Shown here: one piece after another, positions 1 through 8,577 of the stretch | Layout: the number at the start of each line of letters is the position of its first letter | How positions within the stretch are numbered: the first letter of the stretch is position 1 | Assembly: GCF_030317205.1 (NCBI RefSeq) | Contig: NZ_JASZYB010000003.1 | Span: 558,001-622,000, forward strand | Source of the DNA: Variovorax sp. J2L1-78 | Lineage (GTDB): Bacteria; Pseudomonadota; Gammaproteobacteria; Burkholderiales; Burkholderiaceae_C | DNA: 64,000 bases | Direction: 5' to 3' | Translations under genes and position numbers: made by a program | Notes under the pieces: generated by a model | Database searches by the model: none | The model's input: only the letters and a program-made list of their open reading frames with translations | Told to the model about the DNA's origin: nothing

Positions 1-1
1 C

Positions 2-1261
2 GCGTGGCGCGCAGCGCATCCGAATGCGCTGCTGGACAAAGACGGCGCGCGCGCGTTGCTGGCGTGGTTGTCGTCGCCGGAAGCGGGGTTGTCGATGCCG
101 CTGCGCGACTGGTGCCACCGACTCGACGCCGATGCCGTCGGCGCCGACATGACCCGGCTCGGCGCCAACGTCATCGGACATTTCTGTTATCCATCAGGGC
201 TTCGCATCTCCGCCGAGTCGATGGTCAAGGGGATGGACCTGGCGGGCCTGTCGACCTCACTGCGCGACCTGTGGACGGACGTCAAGGACGACCCCCACCA
301 TGTGGACTTCCGGGGCATGGAGTCCAATGACGTCACGATCATCCACGTGCAGCCCGAACCGTATTTCGGCGATGCCTTCCGGCGGGCGCAGTTGTTCCAG
401 CGCAGCCCGCGGACGTACCGCATCGCCTACTGGTACTGGGAGTTCGATTCGATTCCCGAGTCGTGGGTCGAGCATGCGCGCCAGGTCGACGAGGTGTGGG
501 CGGCCACCGAATTCGTCGCGCGCGGCTTGCGCGCGCGACTGTCCGTCCCGGTGCGCACGCTGTTTCCTGGCGTCAAGCTGGCACCCTACGAGAAGCGCGA
601 ACGCGCGTACTTCGGCCTGAACGACGAGCCCTTCACCTTTCTCTTCATGTTCCACATGATGAGCGTGATGGAGCGCAAGAACCCGCTGGGGCTGATCCGT
701 GCGTTCAAGACGGCCTTCCGCCCGGACGAGCCGGTGCGCCTGGTGCTCAAGAGCTCCTACGGCGATCGCCATCCCGCGCAACTGCAGGAACTGCGCGACG
801 CCGCGGCCGGCGCCAACATCGTCGTGATCGACCAGGTCTACAGCCCCGACGACGTGCTGTCGCTCATGGACGCCTGCGATGCCTATGTGTCGCTCCATCG
901 CAGCGAAGGCCTGGGCCTGACGATGGCAGAGGCCATGCTGATGGGCAAACCCGTGATCGCCACGAACTTCTCAGGCAACGTGGACTTCATGGACGACAGC
1001 AACAGCCTCCTCGTGCCCTACGAGCTGGTGAAGCTCGGTTGGCCGATCCCGCCTTACGACGGTCACCTGGAATGGGCCCAGCCCTCCGTCGAGCATGCGG
1101 CGCAGTACATGCGGCGCATGTACGACGATCAGGCCTGGGCCCGTGAACTCGGGGAGCGCGGCAGGCGCAGCGCGGAAACGAACCTGTCGCTCCACGCGGC
1201 AGGTGAGCGCATCGCCAAGCGGCTGGAAGAGATCAGGACGCTGCGGCGCGCACGCGCCTGA
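2..1261 (+). CDS. glycosyltransferase, GT4/GT-B type (5' truncated by window edge)
   Basis: Transfers a sugar from an activated donor onto a growing surface polysaccharide. The frame is open to the left edge, so the true start lies outside the window; 419 residues are visible. The C-terminal half has the GT4 signature: a donor-binding stretch reading SEGLGLTMAEAMLMGKPVI, with the paired glutamates (ExxxxxxxE) typical of retaining GT-B enzymes. The N-terminal part visible here (DxTRLGANVIGHF) is that of polysaccharide-cluster glycosyltransferases, which are often long or multi-domain, so a large part may be missing. It is convergent with the ABC exporter genes. Acceptor and sugar cannot be told from sequence. 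Confidence 0.85.
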   Translation, partial: AWRAAHPNALLDKDGARALLAWLSSPEAGLSMPLRDWCHRLDADAVGADMTRLGANVIGHFCYPSGLRISAESMVKGMDLAGLSTSLRDLWTDVKDDPHHVDFRGMESNDVTIIHVQPEPYFGDAFRRAQLFQRSPRTYRIAYWYWEFDSIPESWVEHARQVDEVWAATEFVARGLRARLSVPVRTLFPGVKLAPYEKRERAYFGLNDEPFTFLFMFHMMSVMERKNPLGLIRAFKTAFRPDEPVRLVLKSSYGDRHPAQLQELRDAAAGANIVVIDQVYSPDDVLSLMDACDAYVSLHRSEGLGLTMAEAMLMGKPVIATNFSGNVDFMDDSNSLLVPYELVKLGWPIPPYDGHLEWAQPSVEHAAQYMRRMYDDQAWARELGERGRRSAETNLSLHAAGERIAKRLEEIRTLRRARA

Positions 1262-1270
1262 CGCGCCATG

Positions 1271-1295
1271 GTCGAGCGCTGGCTCAGCGCTCGAC
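1271..1295. terminator. perfect 11-bp hairpin between convergent genes
   Basis: GTCGAGCGCTG (1271-1281) and CAGCGCTCGAC (1285-1295) form a perfect 11-bp stem with a 3-nt loop. It lies between the end of the glycosyltransferase gene and the end of the Wzt gene and overlaps the last codons of the latter. There is no T-tract on either strand, so intrinsic termination is only suggested by position and stem strength. Confidence 0.4.
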
Positions 1296-1985
1296 GATCC
1301 GCCCGTGCTCCAGGTGGATCACGCGGTTGCATTCCCGGGCGATCAGCTCGGGCGAGTGCGAGGCGAGCACCAGGATGCCGGACTTGGACACCACGTCCTT
1401 CATGCGTTGCTCGGCCTTGTGCGTGAAGTCGGCGTCGCCCACCGACAGCCACTCGTCCATCAGCAGGATGTCTGCCTGGACGCTGGTCGAGATCGAGAAC
1501 GCCAGCCGCATCAGCATGCCGGTGGAATAGGTGCGCACCGGCATGTTGACGTATTCGCCCAGCCCGCTGAACTCGCAGATCTCCGGCGTGAGCGCGTCGA
1601 TCTGCTTCTTGCTCATGCCCATGACCAGCCCGCGCAGCATGATGTTCTCGACGCCGGTCGCGTCCACCTCGATGCCCAGCGATGGGTCGATGAGGCTCGA
1701 CACCGTGCCCTGGCGGACGAACTCGCCGGACGACGGTTCGTAGACGCCGGCCAGCGCGCGCAGCAGCGTCGACTTGCCGGCGCCGTTGTGCCCGATCAGG
1801 CCCAGGCGGTCACCGCTGTTGAGTTCCAGGTCGATGCCGCTGAGCGCCTGGACCACGTTGACGCCGGTCTCCTTGCCGAAGCGCCCCCCGGTGACCGACG
1901 CCGCCAGCGTTTTCTTGAGCGACGCAGAACCGGCGCCGTAGATTGGGAAGTTGATCGAGACGTTCTTGAGGGAAATGAAAGCCAT
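1284..1985 (-). CDS. polysaccharide ABC exporter ATP-binding protein (Wzt/KpsT/TagH type)
   Basis: ATPase of an ABC-2 exporter that moves lipid-linked polysaccharide across the inner membrane. In 233 residues it shows Walker A GHNGAGKS at 65-72, the variant signature YSTGM near 153-157 typical of polysaccharide exporters, and Walker B ILLMDE at 173-178, followed by ASHSPE with the switch histidine. It ends right after the nucleotide-binding domain. It therefore lacks the extra C-terminal carbohydrate-binding domain of long Wzt proteins and resembles KpsT/TagH-type ATPases. The permease gene lies directly upstream on the same strand, 12 bp away, so the two are almost surely co-transcribed and form one transporter. 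Confidence 0.93.
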   Translation of the reverse strand: MAFISLKNVSINFPIYGAGSASLKKTLAASVTGGRFGKETGVNVVQALSGIDLELNSGDRLGLIGHNGAGKSTLLRALAGVYEPSSGEFVRQGTVSSLIDPSLGIEVDATGVENIMLRGLVMGMSKKQIDALTPEICEFSGLGEYVNMPVRTYSTGMLMRLAFSISTSVQADILLMDEWLSVGDADFTHKAEQRMKDVVSKSGILVLASHSPELIARECNRVIHLEHGRIVER

Positions 1986-1997
1986 GTTCTTTTTCTT

Positions 1998-2801
1998 TTA
2001 CAGCCAGTAGACGACGCGACGGCGGTACTTCCTGAAGAGCAGGCTCGACACCACCAGGGTCGCCGCGGTCCAGCCCAGGATGCCCCACCAGTTGTGGGCA
2101 CTCGACACGCTGCCCATCAACGGCGCACGCAGCAGGTCCAGCGCCTGCGCAAACGGGTTCCAGAGGATGTACTTCGTGCGTCCCGGCAGGCTTTCGGGCA
2201 GCCAGAACACGGGCGTCAGGAACATCAGCATCTGCATCACGCTGGTGACGATCTGGGCCACGTCGCGGAATCGCGTGCAGACCAGGCCGAGCGCCAGGCC
2301 CAGTGCCTGGCCGTTGACGAGGACGAGCAGGAAGGCCGGCACGAAGAGCAGCGCCGACCACGACAGTGAAATGCCTGCCCAGAGCGCCACCGGGATGTAC
2401 AGGACGATGTGGTGCGCCAACTGGATCAGGTTGCGCGACATGCTCCGCCAGACGAAGAGGCTGATCGGGAAATAGCCCTGCTTGAGGTAGTTGCCGGAGC
2501 CGACGAACGCGTTGCACGAGTCCGTCACCATGCTGGCGAAGAAGCTCCAGAAGATGATGCCGAGTGCGAGGTGGGGGAAGAACTTCGACAGTTCCGTACC
2601 GAAGAGCACGCTGTAGAGCGGGCCCATGCCGCCGATCATGGCGCCCATGCTGAGCGTGAGCCAGAGGGGTCCGAGCATGGAGCGGCGATAGCGCAGCACG
2701 ATGTCGAACCATGCCAGCGTCCACCAGATGTCGGTGCGGCGGGTGCCTTCCCACCAGTCGGCCCAGGCGCTGCGATGAAGGTTGGAGTGCGCTTGACTCA
2801 T
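1998..2801 (-). CDS. polysaccharide ABC exporter permease (Wzm/KpsM/TagG type)
   Basis: Membrane partner of the downstream ATPase, ABC-2 permease family. The 267-residue protein starts with a soluble stretch containing WWxGxxxTDIWWTLAWFDI, typical of the amphipathic N-terminus of these permeases. About six hydrophobic segments follow. The start at 2801 was chosen because its ATG overlaps the stop of the upstream manC gene as ATGA, the usual sign of translational coupling. A longer in-frame extension to 2861 lies inside manC and has shadow-like composition. It is predicted to export an undecaprenyl-linked glycan made by this cluster. Confidence 0.93.
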   Translation of the reverse strand: MSQAHSNLHRSAWADWWEGTRRTDIWWTLAWFDIVLRYRRSMLGPLWLTLSMGAMIGGMGPLYSVLFGTELSKFFPHLALGIIFWSFFASMVTDSCNAFVGSGNYLKQGYFPISLFVWRSMSRNLIQLAHHIVLYIPVALWAGISLSWSALLFVPAFLLVLVNGQALGLALGLVCTRFRDVAQIVTSVMQMLMFLTPVFWLPESLPGRTKYILWNPFAQALDLLRAPLMGSVSSAHNWWGILGWTAATLVVSSLLFRKYRRRVVYWL

Positions 2802-4216
2802 GCGCGACCGTAGGTGTCGGCCAGGCGGACGATGTCGTCTTCGCCCAGGTACCCGCCGCACTGCACTTCGACGAGCACGAGCTCGTCCTGTCCGATGTTC
2901 GTCAAGCGATGCTTTTCCTGGAGGGGGATGTAACGGTATTCACCCGGCAGCGTGCGGTGTTCCACCTCGCCGATCTGCACGATCGCCGTTCCTCTGACGA
3001 CCACCCAATGCTCTGCGCGTTGGTGGTGGTACTGCAGCGACAGCGATTCGCCCGGCTTCACCGTGATGCGCTTGACCTTGTAGCCGTCTTCTTCCTTCAG
3101 CGAGGCATAGGTTCCCCAGGGGCGATGCACGGTCGCCGGCAGGTGGACCACTTCGTGCGAACGCGCCCGCAGGTCCTGCACCACGTCCTGCACCTTCTGG
3201 GCGCTGTCCTTGTGGGCGACCAGCAGCGCGTCGGGGGTGTCGACGATCACGAGGTCGTGGATGCCGACGGTGGCCACCAGCTTCGGGCCGTGGCTTTCGA
3301 TGTGGACGTGCGTGCCCGTGGTGTCGATGGAGATGGCATCGGCGGGCAGGGTGTTGCCGCTGGCGTCGCTGGCGTGCGCGTTGGCCACGGCCGGCCAGGA
3401 GCCGACGTCGCTCCAGCCGAAGCTGGCCGGGACGAGTTGAACGTTATTCGCCTTGGCAATCACGGCCTCGTCGAGGCCGACGTCGGGCTGCAGGCCGAAG
3501 GTGGCCGCGTCGAACTCGATCGCATCACCCGCGGTGCGTGACGAACCGAGTGCCTGGCGGGCAGCCGCCAGCACCGCGGGCGCATGCTGTTCGAAGGCGG
3601 CGACGATCGCGTCGGCGGTGAAGCAGAAGATGCCGCTGTTCCAGTAGTGGCGACCGGTGGCGAGGCAGGCCTGTGCCGTCGCCAGGTCCGGTGTCTGCAC
3701 GAAGCCGGTGGCTGGCTGGGCCTCGCGCGACACCTGCGCCACCTCGACGTAGTCGACATGGGTGTCCGGGGTCGTGGGGCTGATGCCGAACACCACCAGG
3801 GAACCCTGGGCCGCCAGGTCGAAGGCCGGTCTGGCACTGGCGGCGAAGGCGTCCACGTCCGGGATCAGGTGATCTGCGGGGAGCACCAGCATGACCGTGT
3901 CGCCACCGAGCTGCTGGATGCACTGCAGCGCCGCCAGGGCGATCGCCGGTGCCGTGTTGCGCCCCTGGGGTTCGAGAAGGAGGGTGGCGTCGGGCGCCGC
4001 CGTCATCTGGCGCAGCACGCTGCGCGCCAGGAAGACGTGGTCCTTGTTGGTGACCACCATCAGATCACGGGTGCCGCAGGCCTGGCCGCGCTCGATCGCC
4101 TGCTGTAGCAGCGGGGCACCTCCCAGCTTCATGAAAGGCGTGGGGAACGTGTGACGGGAAAGCGGCCAGAGCCTGGAGCCGGATCCTCCTGCGAGGACCA
4201 CTGAAAGAACACGCAT
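2798..4216 (-). CDS. manC: mannose-1-phosphate guanylyltransferase / mannose-6-phosphate isomerase
   Basis: Makes GDP-mannose from mannose-1-phosphate and GTP; the C-terminal cupin domain is of the type II phosphomannose isomerase family. The 472-residue length fits bifunctional ManC/AlgA. The N-terminus has the nucleotidyltransferase signature GGSGSRLWPLSR at residues 10-21. The C-terminal part has the cupin metal-site stretch QYHHQRAEHW and the conserved HRPWG. The usual PKQF after the signature is here PTPF, a small deviation. The start at 4216 gives the canonical MRVLSVVLAGG beginning; an extension to 4294 would overlap the divergent glycosyltransferase promoter. First gene of the manC-permease-ATPase operon. 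Confidence 0.93.
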   Translation of the reverse strand: MRVLSVVLAGGSGSRLWPLSRHTFPTPFMKLGGAPLLQQAIERGQACGTRDLMVVTNKDHVFLARSVLRQMTAAPDATLLLEPQGRNTAPAIALAALQCIQQLGGDTVMLVLPADHLIPDVDAFAASARPAFDLAAQGSLVVFGISPTTPDTHVDYVEVAQVSREAQPATGFVQTPDLATAQACLATGRHYWNSGIFCFTADAIVAAFEQHAPAVLAAARQALGSSRTAGDAIEFDAATFGLQPDVGLDEAVIAKANNVQLVPASFGWSDVGSWPAVANAHASDASGNTLPADAISIDTTGTHVHIESHGPKLVATVGIHDLVIVDTPDALLVAHKDSAQKVQDVVQDLRARSHEVVHLPATVHRPWGTYASLKEEDGYKVKRITVKPGESLSLQYHHQRAEHWVVVRGTAIVQIGEVEHRTLPGEYRYIPLQEKHRLTNIGQDELVLVEVQCGGYLGEDDIVRLADTYGRA

Positions 4217-4292
4217 CTTTTTGCCTAGAGATTGCTGGGCCGGCAATTTTACCGGCCCGGCCCCCATCGGGCGCTTCGATAGGATCGAAGCC

Positions 4293-5294
4293 ATGGGACT
4301 TCAGCGCCTCTCCATCTCGGTCGCCCTGTGCACGCACAACGGCGAGCGCTTCATTCGCGAGCAGATTCGCAGCATCTGCCTGCAGACGCGCCCTCCGTTC
4401 GAGATCGTGCTGTCGGACGACGCGTCGTCCGATGGCAGCGTGGATCTGGCGCGCCAGGCCGTCGCGGAATGCAACCGCGCGCGCCCGGAGGCGCCCATCG
4501 CGTTGCGCGTGCTGCAGAACGCGGCGCCGTTGCGCGTGACCAAGAACTTCGAGCAGGCGGCGCGTGCCTGCGAGGGCGATCTGGTCGCGTTGAGCGACCA
4601 GGACGACGTGTGGCGCCCGGAGCGGCTCGACCTCATGGCGTCGACGTTCGAGCGCCGCGATGACCTGCTGCTGCTGCACACCGATGCGCAGTTGGTCGAC
4701 GGCGAGCGCCGCGACCTGGGGGGCTCGCTTTTCCAGTCGCTCGAGGTCACGCCGGCGGAGATCGCGCAGATTCACGGCGGCCAGGCCTTCGGTGTGTTCC
4801 TGCGCCGCAACCTCGTCACCGGTGCGACCGTCGTCTTTCGCCGTGCGCTGTTGCAGAGCGCCTTGCCCTTTCCGACCGAGTGGCTGCACGACGAGTGGCT
4901 GGCGACGATGGCTGCGGCGCTGGGGGGGGTGGACCTGTTGCCGCAGACGCTGATCGACTACCGCCAGCACGGCGCCAACCAGATCGGTGCCCGGCGGCGC
5001 AGTCTCGTCGAGAAGGTGCGGCTCGCGACGGCGTCGCGCGGCGACACGCATGCGCGGCGCGTGGCCCGGGCCGAGCGCCTGCTCGAGCGGCTGCGAAGCC
5101 TCGGCGACCAGGTCGCACCGGCGCACGTCGAAGAGGCCCGGCGCAAGGTCGCGCACGAGCGCCTGCGCGCCGGCCTGCCGGCCGCTCGCTGCGCCCGCCT
5201 GGTGCCGGTGCTGCGGGAGCTGTGGGCCGGCGGCTATGGCCGGTTCGGCTATGGCACCCGGGGCGCCGTGCGGGACATCGTCGAATCGGTGTGA
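4293..5294 (+). CDS. glycosyltransferase family 2 (GT-A fold)
   Basis: Inverting GT-A glycosyltransferase of the surface-polysaccharide cluster. In 333 residues the N-terminus reads SVALCTHNGERFI, followed by SDDASSDGS (nucleotide-binding DD), and LSDQDDVW carries the DxD-like metal motif, as in rhamnosyl/glucosyl transferases of O-antigen loci. The ATG at 4293 follows an AGGA and gives the canonical N-terminus; an upstream TTG at 4221 would add 24 residues with no family match. It is divergent from manC (76-bp gap) and convergent with the next glycosyltransferase, with one base between the two stops. The sugar is not predictable. Confidence 0.88.
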   Translation: MGLQRLSISVALCTHNGERFIREQIRSICLQTRPPFEIVLSDDASSDGSVDLARQAVAECNRARPEAPIALRVLQNAAPLRVTKNFEQAARACEGDLVALSDQDDVWRPERLDLMASTFERRDDLLLLHTDAQLVDGERRDLGGSLFQSLEVTPAEIAQIHGGQAFGVFLRRNLVTGATVVFRRALLQSALPFPTEWLHDEWLATMAAALGGVDLLPQTLIDYRQHGANQIGARRRSLVEKVRLATASRGDTHARRVARAERLLERLRSLGDQVAPAHVEEARRKVAHERLRAGLPAARCARLVPVLRELWAGGYGRFGYGTRGAVRDIVESV

Positions 5295-5295
5295 G

Positions 5296-6078
5296 TCAGC
5301 GTGTGGCCGGCAGGCCGCGGTAGCGCCAGAACGTCGGTGAAACCCAGAGTTTCAGCAGGCTGGTGACGTGCCAGTAGAGGTGCCGCGTGCTGCGGTGGCT
5401 GGCCCGCCGCGCATCGTGCAGCGCTGTCAGGTCTTCCCCCACCTGCAGCCGCCACCCCGCCAACCGCGTCCGCGCGCAGATGTCGAAGTCCTCCCCATAC
5501 ATGAAGAAGCGCTCGTCGAAGCCGCCGATCGCCGCGTAGGTCTCGGTGCGAAAGAGCATGAACAGGCCAGGGATCCATGCCGGCACCGTAGGCCGCACAT
5601 AGCCCGGCCGGCGCCGCGTGAGGATCTCCAGCGGCGTGATGATGGCCCGGTGCTGCTCCGGCTCGGCCTTGCCGGGCTCCAGGATGCGCGGGGTGAGCAG
5701 GCCGCTGTCGGAGGCCGCCTGCGCGATCAGTGGCGCCAGCACGTCGCGGTCGAAGCGGATGTCGGGGTTCAGCACCAGGAACCACGGCGTGGCGCAGTGA
5801 CGGAAGGCCTGGTTGTGGTTGGCCCCGAAGCCTTTCGGGGCGCTGTTCTCGATGCGCTCGATCGGAAAGCGGAAGCTGGCGTCGCCCAGCACGTCGGCTT
5901 CGGGGATGTTGATCGTGAGGACCACCTTCTCGACCGTGACGTTGCTGAAGCGGTCCAGTTGTTCGAGCAGCGGCCGGATCAGGCCCAGTTGCCCATGGCT
6001 CACGATCGAGACGGTGATGGGGCGGTGGTGCGAAGGCGGGACCGTCGAGGGGGGCGGGATGGGCAGGGAAAAGGGCAT
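5296..6078 (-). CDS. glycosyltransferase family 2 (WbbL/RfbN-like rhamnosyltransferase type)
   Basis: The 260-residue GT2 protein has ITVSIVSHGQ at the N-terminus, the stretch APKGFGANHNQAF, and FLVLNPDIRFD carrying the DxD-like metal site. A GGFDERFFMYGEDFDI segment is characteristic of the WbbL-type rhamnosyltransferase branch. This suggests transfer of rhamnose or a related deoxyhexose onto a lipid-linked acceptor, but the donor is inferred only from the branch. The proline-rich first 20 residues precede the fold, so a later start is possible, although no better initiation codon is evident. It runs opposite to its neighbours within the cluster. Confidence 0.87.
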   Translation of the reverse strand: MPFSLPIPPPSTVPPSHHRPITVSIVSHGQLGLIRPLLEQLDRFSNVTVEKVVLTINIPEADVLGDASFRFPIERIENSAPKGFGANHNQAFRHCATPWFLVLNPDIRFDRDVLAPLIAQAASDSGLLTPRILEPGKAEPEQHRAIITPLEILTRRRPGYVRPTVPAWIPGLFMLFRTETYAAIGGFDERFFMYGEDFDICARTRLAGWRLQVGEDLTALHDARRASHRSTRHLYWHVTSLLKLWVSPTFWRYRGLPATR

Positions 6079-6125
6079 GGTCTAATTTCGCTCGGGAATT
6101 CTAGGTTCCCTCATCCCCTCTCCCC

Positions 6126-7220
6126 ATGATTGCCCTGATCGTCATCAGCTTCGTCTTTTCCGCCTTGGCCGTGCTGGTGGTCATGCGGCGCGCCCGCAAG
6201 CATGCGCGGCGCTACGCGGCGGACATGCCGCAGCGTTTCCACAAGGGCCATGTGCCGCGCCTGGGGGGCGCGGGCGTCTTCGTCGGCACCGGCTTGGCAT
6301 GGCTCTCGGCCGGCTGGTTCGGTGATCCGTTCAACGTCGGCTGGCCAGCCACGGCCTCGGGCCTGGTGCTGCTGTGCATCGCGCCGGCGGTGCTCAGCGG
6401 CATCACCGAAGACGTGACCCAGCGCGTGCCGGTGCGCTACCGCCTGGCGTTGACCATCGGATCGGCGCTGCTGCTGTGCTGGGTGCTCGGCCTCGGGGTG
6501 TACCGCACCGGCTTCGCCCTGGTGGATGGCTGGATGCGCGCCGCGCCCTTCCTCGCGGTGCTGCTGGCCGTGGTCGCCATCGGCGGGCTGCCGCACGCCT
6601 TCAACATTATCGACGGGTACAACGGACTGGCCGGGACGGTGGCGGTGCTGGTCTGCCTGGCGATCTCCCACGTGGCGCTGCAGGTGGGCGACCGGCAACT
6701 GGCCGCGATGGTCATCTGCCTGTTCGGCGCCACGTTGGGCTTCCTGATGTGGAACTACCCGAGCGGCAAGATCTTCGCGGGCGATGGCGGCGCCTACGTC
6801 TGGGGCATGGTGATTGCCGTGGCCTGCGTGTCGCTGGTGCAGCGGCACCCCACCGTGTCGCCGTGGTTCCCCATGCTGCTGCTGATCTATCCGGTGTGGG
6901 AGACGGTGTTCTCCATCTACCGCAAGGTGGCGCGTGGCCAGTCGCCCGGCATGGCCGACGCGCTGCATTTCCACCAGCTGATCTTCCGGCGCATCGTGCG
7001 GGTCGCCTTCAGCGACGACGAGGCCCGCCAGCTGCTCGCGCGCAACAACCGCACCTCGCCGTATCTGTGGATGTTCGCCGCGCTGTCGGTGGTGCCTGCG
7101 GTGCTGTTCTGGAACAACACGCTGGTGCTGATGGGGTGCACGGCCCTCTTCGTGGCCACCTACGTGACGGCCTACCTCATGATCGTTCGCTTCAAGGTAC
7201 CGCGCTGGCTGCGGCCTTGA
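6126..7220 (+). CDS. polyprenyl-phosphate glycosyl-1-phosphate transferase (WecA/MraY-like)
   Basis: Starts glycan assembly by moving a sugar-1-phosphate from a UDP-sugar to undecaprenyl phosphate in the inner membrane. The 364-residue protein is largely hydrophobic with about ten membrane segments. It has the family's HKGHVPRLGG near residues 39-48, the catalytic loop FNIIDGYNGLAG, and FAGDGGAY. The first aspartate motif reads TEDV rather than the DDR/DDK of MraY, as seen in some WecA/TagO-like proteins. Only 28 bp separate it from the flippase gene, which suggests one transcript: initiation enzyme, flippase and then argB. Confidence 0.88.
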   Translation: MIALIVISFVFSALAVLVVMRRARKHARRYAADMPQRFHKGHVPRLGGAGVFVGTGLAWLSAGWFGDPFNVGWPATASGLVLLCIAPAVLSGITEDVTQRVPVRYRLALTIGSALLLCWVLGLGVYRTGFALVDGWMRAAPFLAVLLAVVAIGGLPHAFNIIDGYNGLAGTVAVLVCLAISHVALQVGDRQLAAMVICLFGATLGFLMWNYPSGKIFAGDGGAYVWGMVIAVACVSLVQRHPTVSPWFPMLLLIYPVWETVFSIYRKVARGQSPGMADALHFHQLIFRRIVRVAFSDDEARQLLARNNRTSPYLWMFAALSVVPAVLFWNNTLVLMGCTALFVATYVTAYLMIVRFKVPRWLRP

Positions 7221-7248
7221 GGCAGCCCCGCGTCGCCATGGCCCGTTG

Positions 7249-8577
7249 ATGTCCCTGCGAAGCAACGTGCTCTGGAACTTGGCCGGCGCCGGGCTTCCTC
7301 TGCTGGTCGGCGCGGCGCTCATTCCCTATCTGGTCCGGAACATCGGCGTCGAGGCCTTCGGCATCCTCACGCTCATCTGGGCCCTCATCGGCTACTTCAG
7401 CCTGTTCGATCTGGGCGTGGGGCGCGCCCTGACGCAGCAGGTCGCGCAGCAACGCGTGGCCGGTCGTTCGAACGAGGTGCCGGCGCTGGTGAAGAGCGGG
7501 CTGCTCTTCGCGGGCGTGATGGGCGTGCTGGGCGGCGTCGTGCTGGCACTGGCGGTCGAGCCGCTCGCCGCGCGGGGCCTGAAGGTGTCGCCGGCGCTGC
7601 ATGCGGATGTCGTGCAGGCCTTGCGCATCGCGGCTGCGGCGGTGCCGCTGGCGACCGTCACGGTCGGGCTGCGCGGCGTGCTCGAGGCCTACGAGGATTT
7701 CCGCGCGGTCAACCTCCTGCGCCTGGTGCTGGGCATCGCGACCTTCGGCTTGCCGGCCCTGAGCGTGATGCTGTTCGGGCCCTCGCTGACCTGGATCGTC
7801 GCCGCGCTCATGGGGGCGCGGCTGGTCTTCGTCGTGGCGCACTGGCTGCCCGTGCGCCGACATCTGGGCCGCGGCCTGGGCGGGGTGCGCGCAGGGCGCC
7901 GGGAACTGCGCCAGCTGCTGTCCTTCGGCGCCTGGATGACGGTGTCGAATGTCATCAGCCCGCTCATGGTCACGGCCGACCGCTTCGTCATCTCCGGCGT
8001 GCTGGGCGCCGCCGTCGTGGCGTACTACACCGTGCCGTCGGAAGTGCTGTTGCGCGTGCTCATCCTCCCGGGCGCGCTCACCGGCGCGCTGTTCCCGCGG
8101 CTGGCCTCGCTGATGGCCACCGACATGGCGGCCGCGACGCGGGTCTACCGTCGGTCGCTCCTGCTCTCGGCCGTGGTGCTGCTGCCGATCAGCGGGGTGC
8201 TGACTTTCGGTGCGCACTGGGGCCTCTCGCTGTGGCTCGGCGAGGCGTTCGCCGACCGTGCCGCGCCGGTGACGTCCCTCCTTGCCCTCGGTCTGCTGTT
8301 CAACGGCGTGGCCTTCGTGCCCTTCGCGGCCGTCCAGGCGGCGGGCCTGGCGCGCGTCACGGCGCAGTTGCATGTGGCCGAAGCCTTCGTCTACTTTCCG
8401 CTGCTGATCGTCGGGCTGCATGCCTTCGGCCTGGCCGGTGCCGCCTTCGCCTGGACCGCGCGCGTCGGCATCGATCTGGTGCTGCTGCTCGTCGTCGCGC
8501 ACCGGTCGGTGTTCCGCCGACCGCCGGGCGCGGGCTTGCGGCACAATTTGCCCACCTCCGAACCGGAACGTCCATGA
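7249..8577 (+). CDS. polysaccharide biosynthesis flippase (Wzx/MATE-like)
   Basis: Predicted lipid-linked oligosaccharide flippase of the MOP superfamily. In 442 residues it has roughly 12-14 hydrophobic segments and the family's N-terminal pattern NVLWNLAGAGLPLLVG, followed by the cytoplasmic-loop motif GRALTQQVAQ and the segment DRFVISGVLG. The ATG at 7249 is preferred over the TTG at 7246. The stop overlaps the argB start as ATGA (8574-8577), so argB is translationally coupled to a polysaccharide gene. The cluster has both this Wzx-type flippase and an ABC exporter, so two glycan routes may coexist. Confidence 0.87.
   Translation: MSLRSNVLWNLAGAGLPLLVGAALIPYLVRNIGVEAFGILTLIWALIGYFSLFDLGVGRALTQQVAQQRVAGRSNEVPALVKSGLLFAGVMGVLGGVVLALAVEPLAARGLKVSPALHADVVQALRIAAAAVPLATVTVGLRGVLEAYEDFRAVNLLRLVLGIATFGLPALSVMLFGPSLTWIVAALMGARLVFVVAHWLPVRRHLGRGLGGVRAGRRELRQLLSFGAWMTVSNVISPLMVTADRFVISGVLGAAVVAYYTVPSEVLLRVLILPGALTGALFPRLASLMATDMAAATRVYRRSLLLSAVVLLPISGVLTFGAHWGLSLWLGEAFADRAAPVTSLLALGLLFNGVAFVPFAAVQAAGLARVTAQLHVAEAFVYFPLLIVGLHAFGLAGAAFAWTARVGIDLVLLLVVAHRSVFRRPPGAGLRHNLPTSEPERP

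Noticed and set aside
2802..2861. N-terminal extension of the polysaccharide permease.
   Set aside because: It lies inside manC, is Arg/Pro-rich like a shadow frame, and the ATGA overlap at 2798-2801 marks the real start.
4221..4292. N-terminal extension of the glycosyltransferase from a TTG at 4221.
   Set aside because: The added 24 residues do not match the family, the start is weak and it would begin five bases from the divergent manC start codon.
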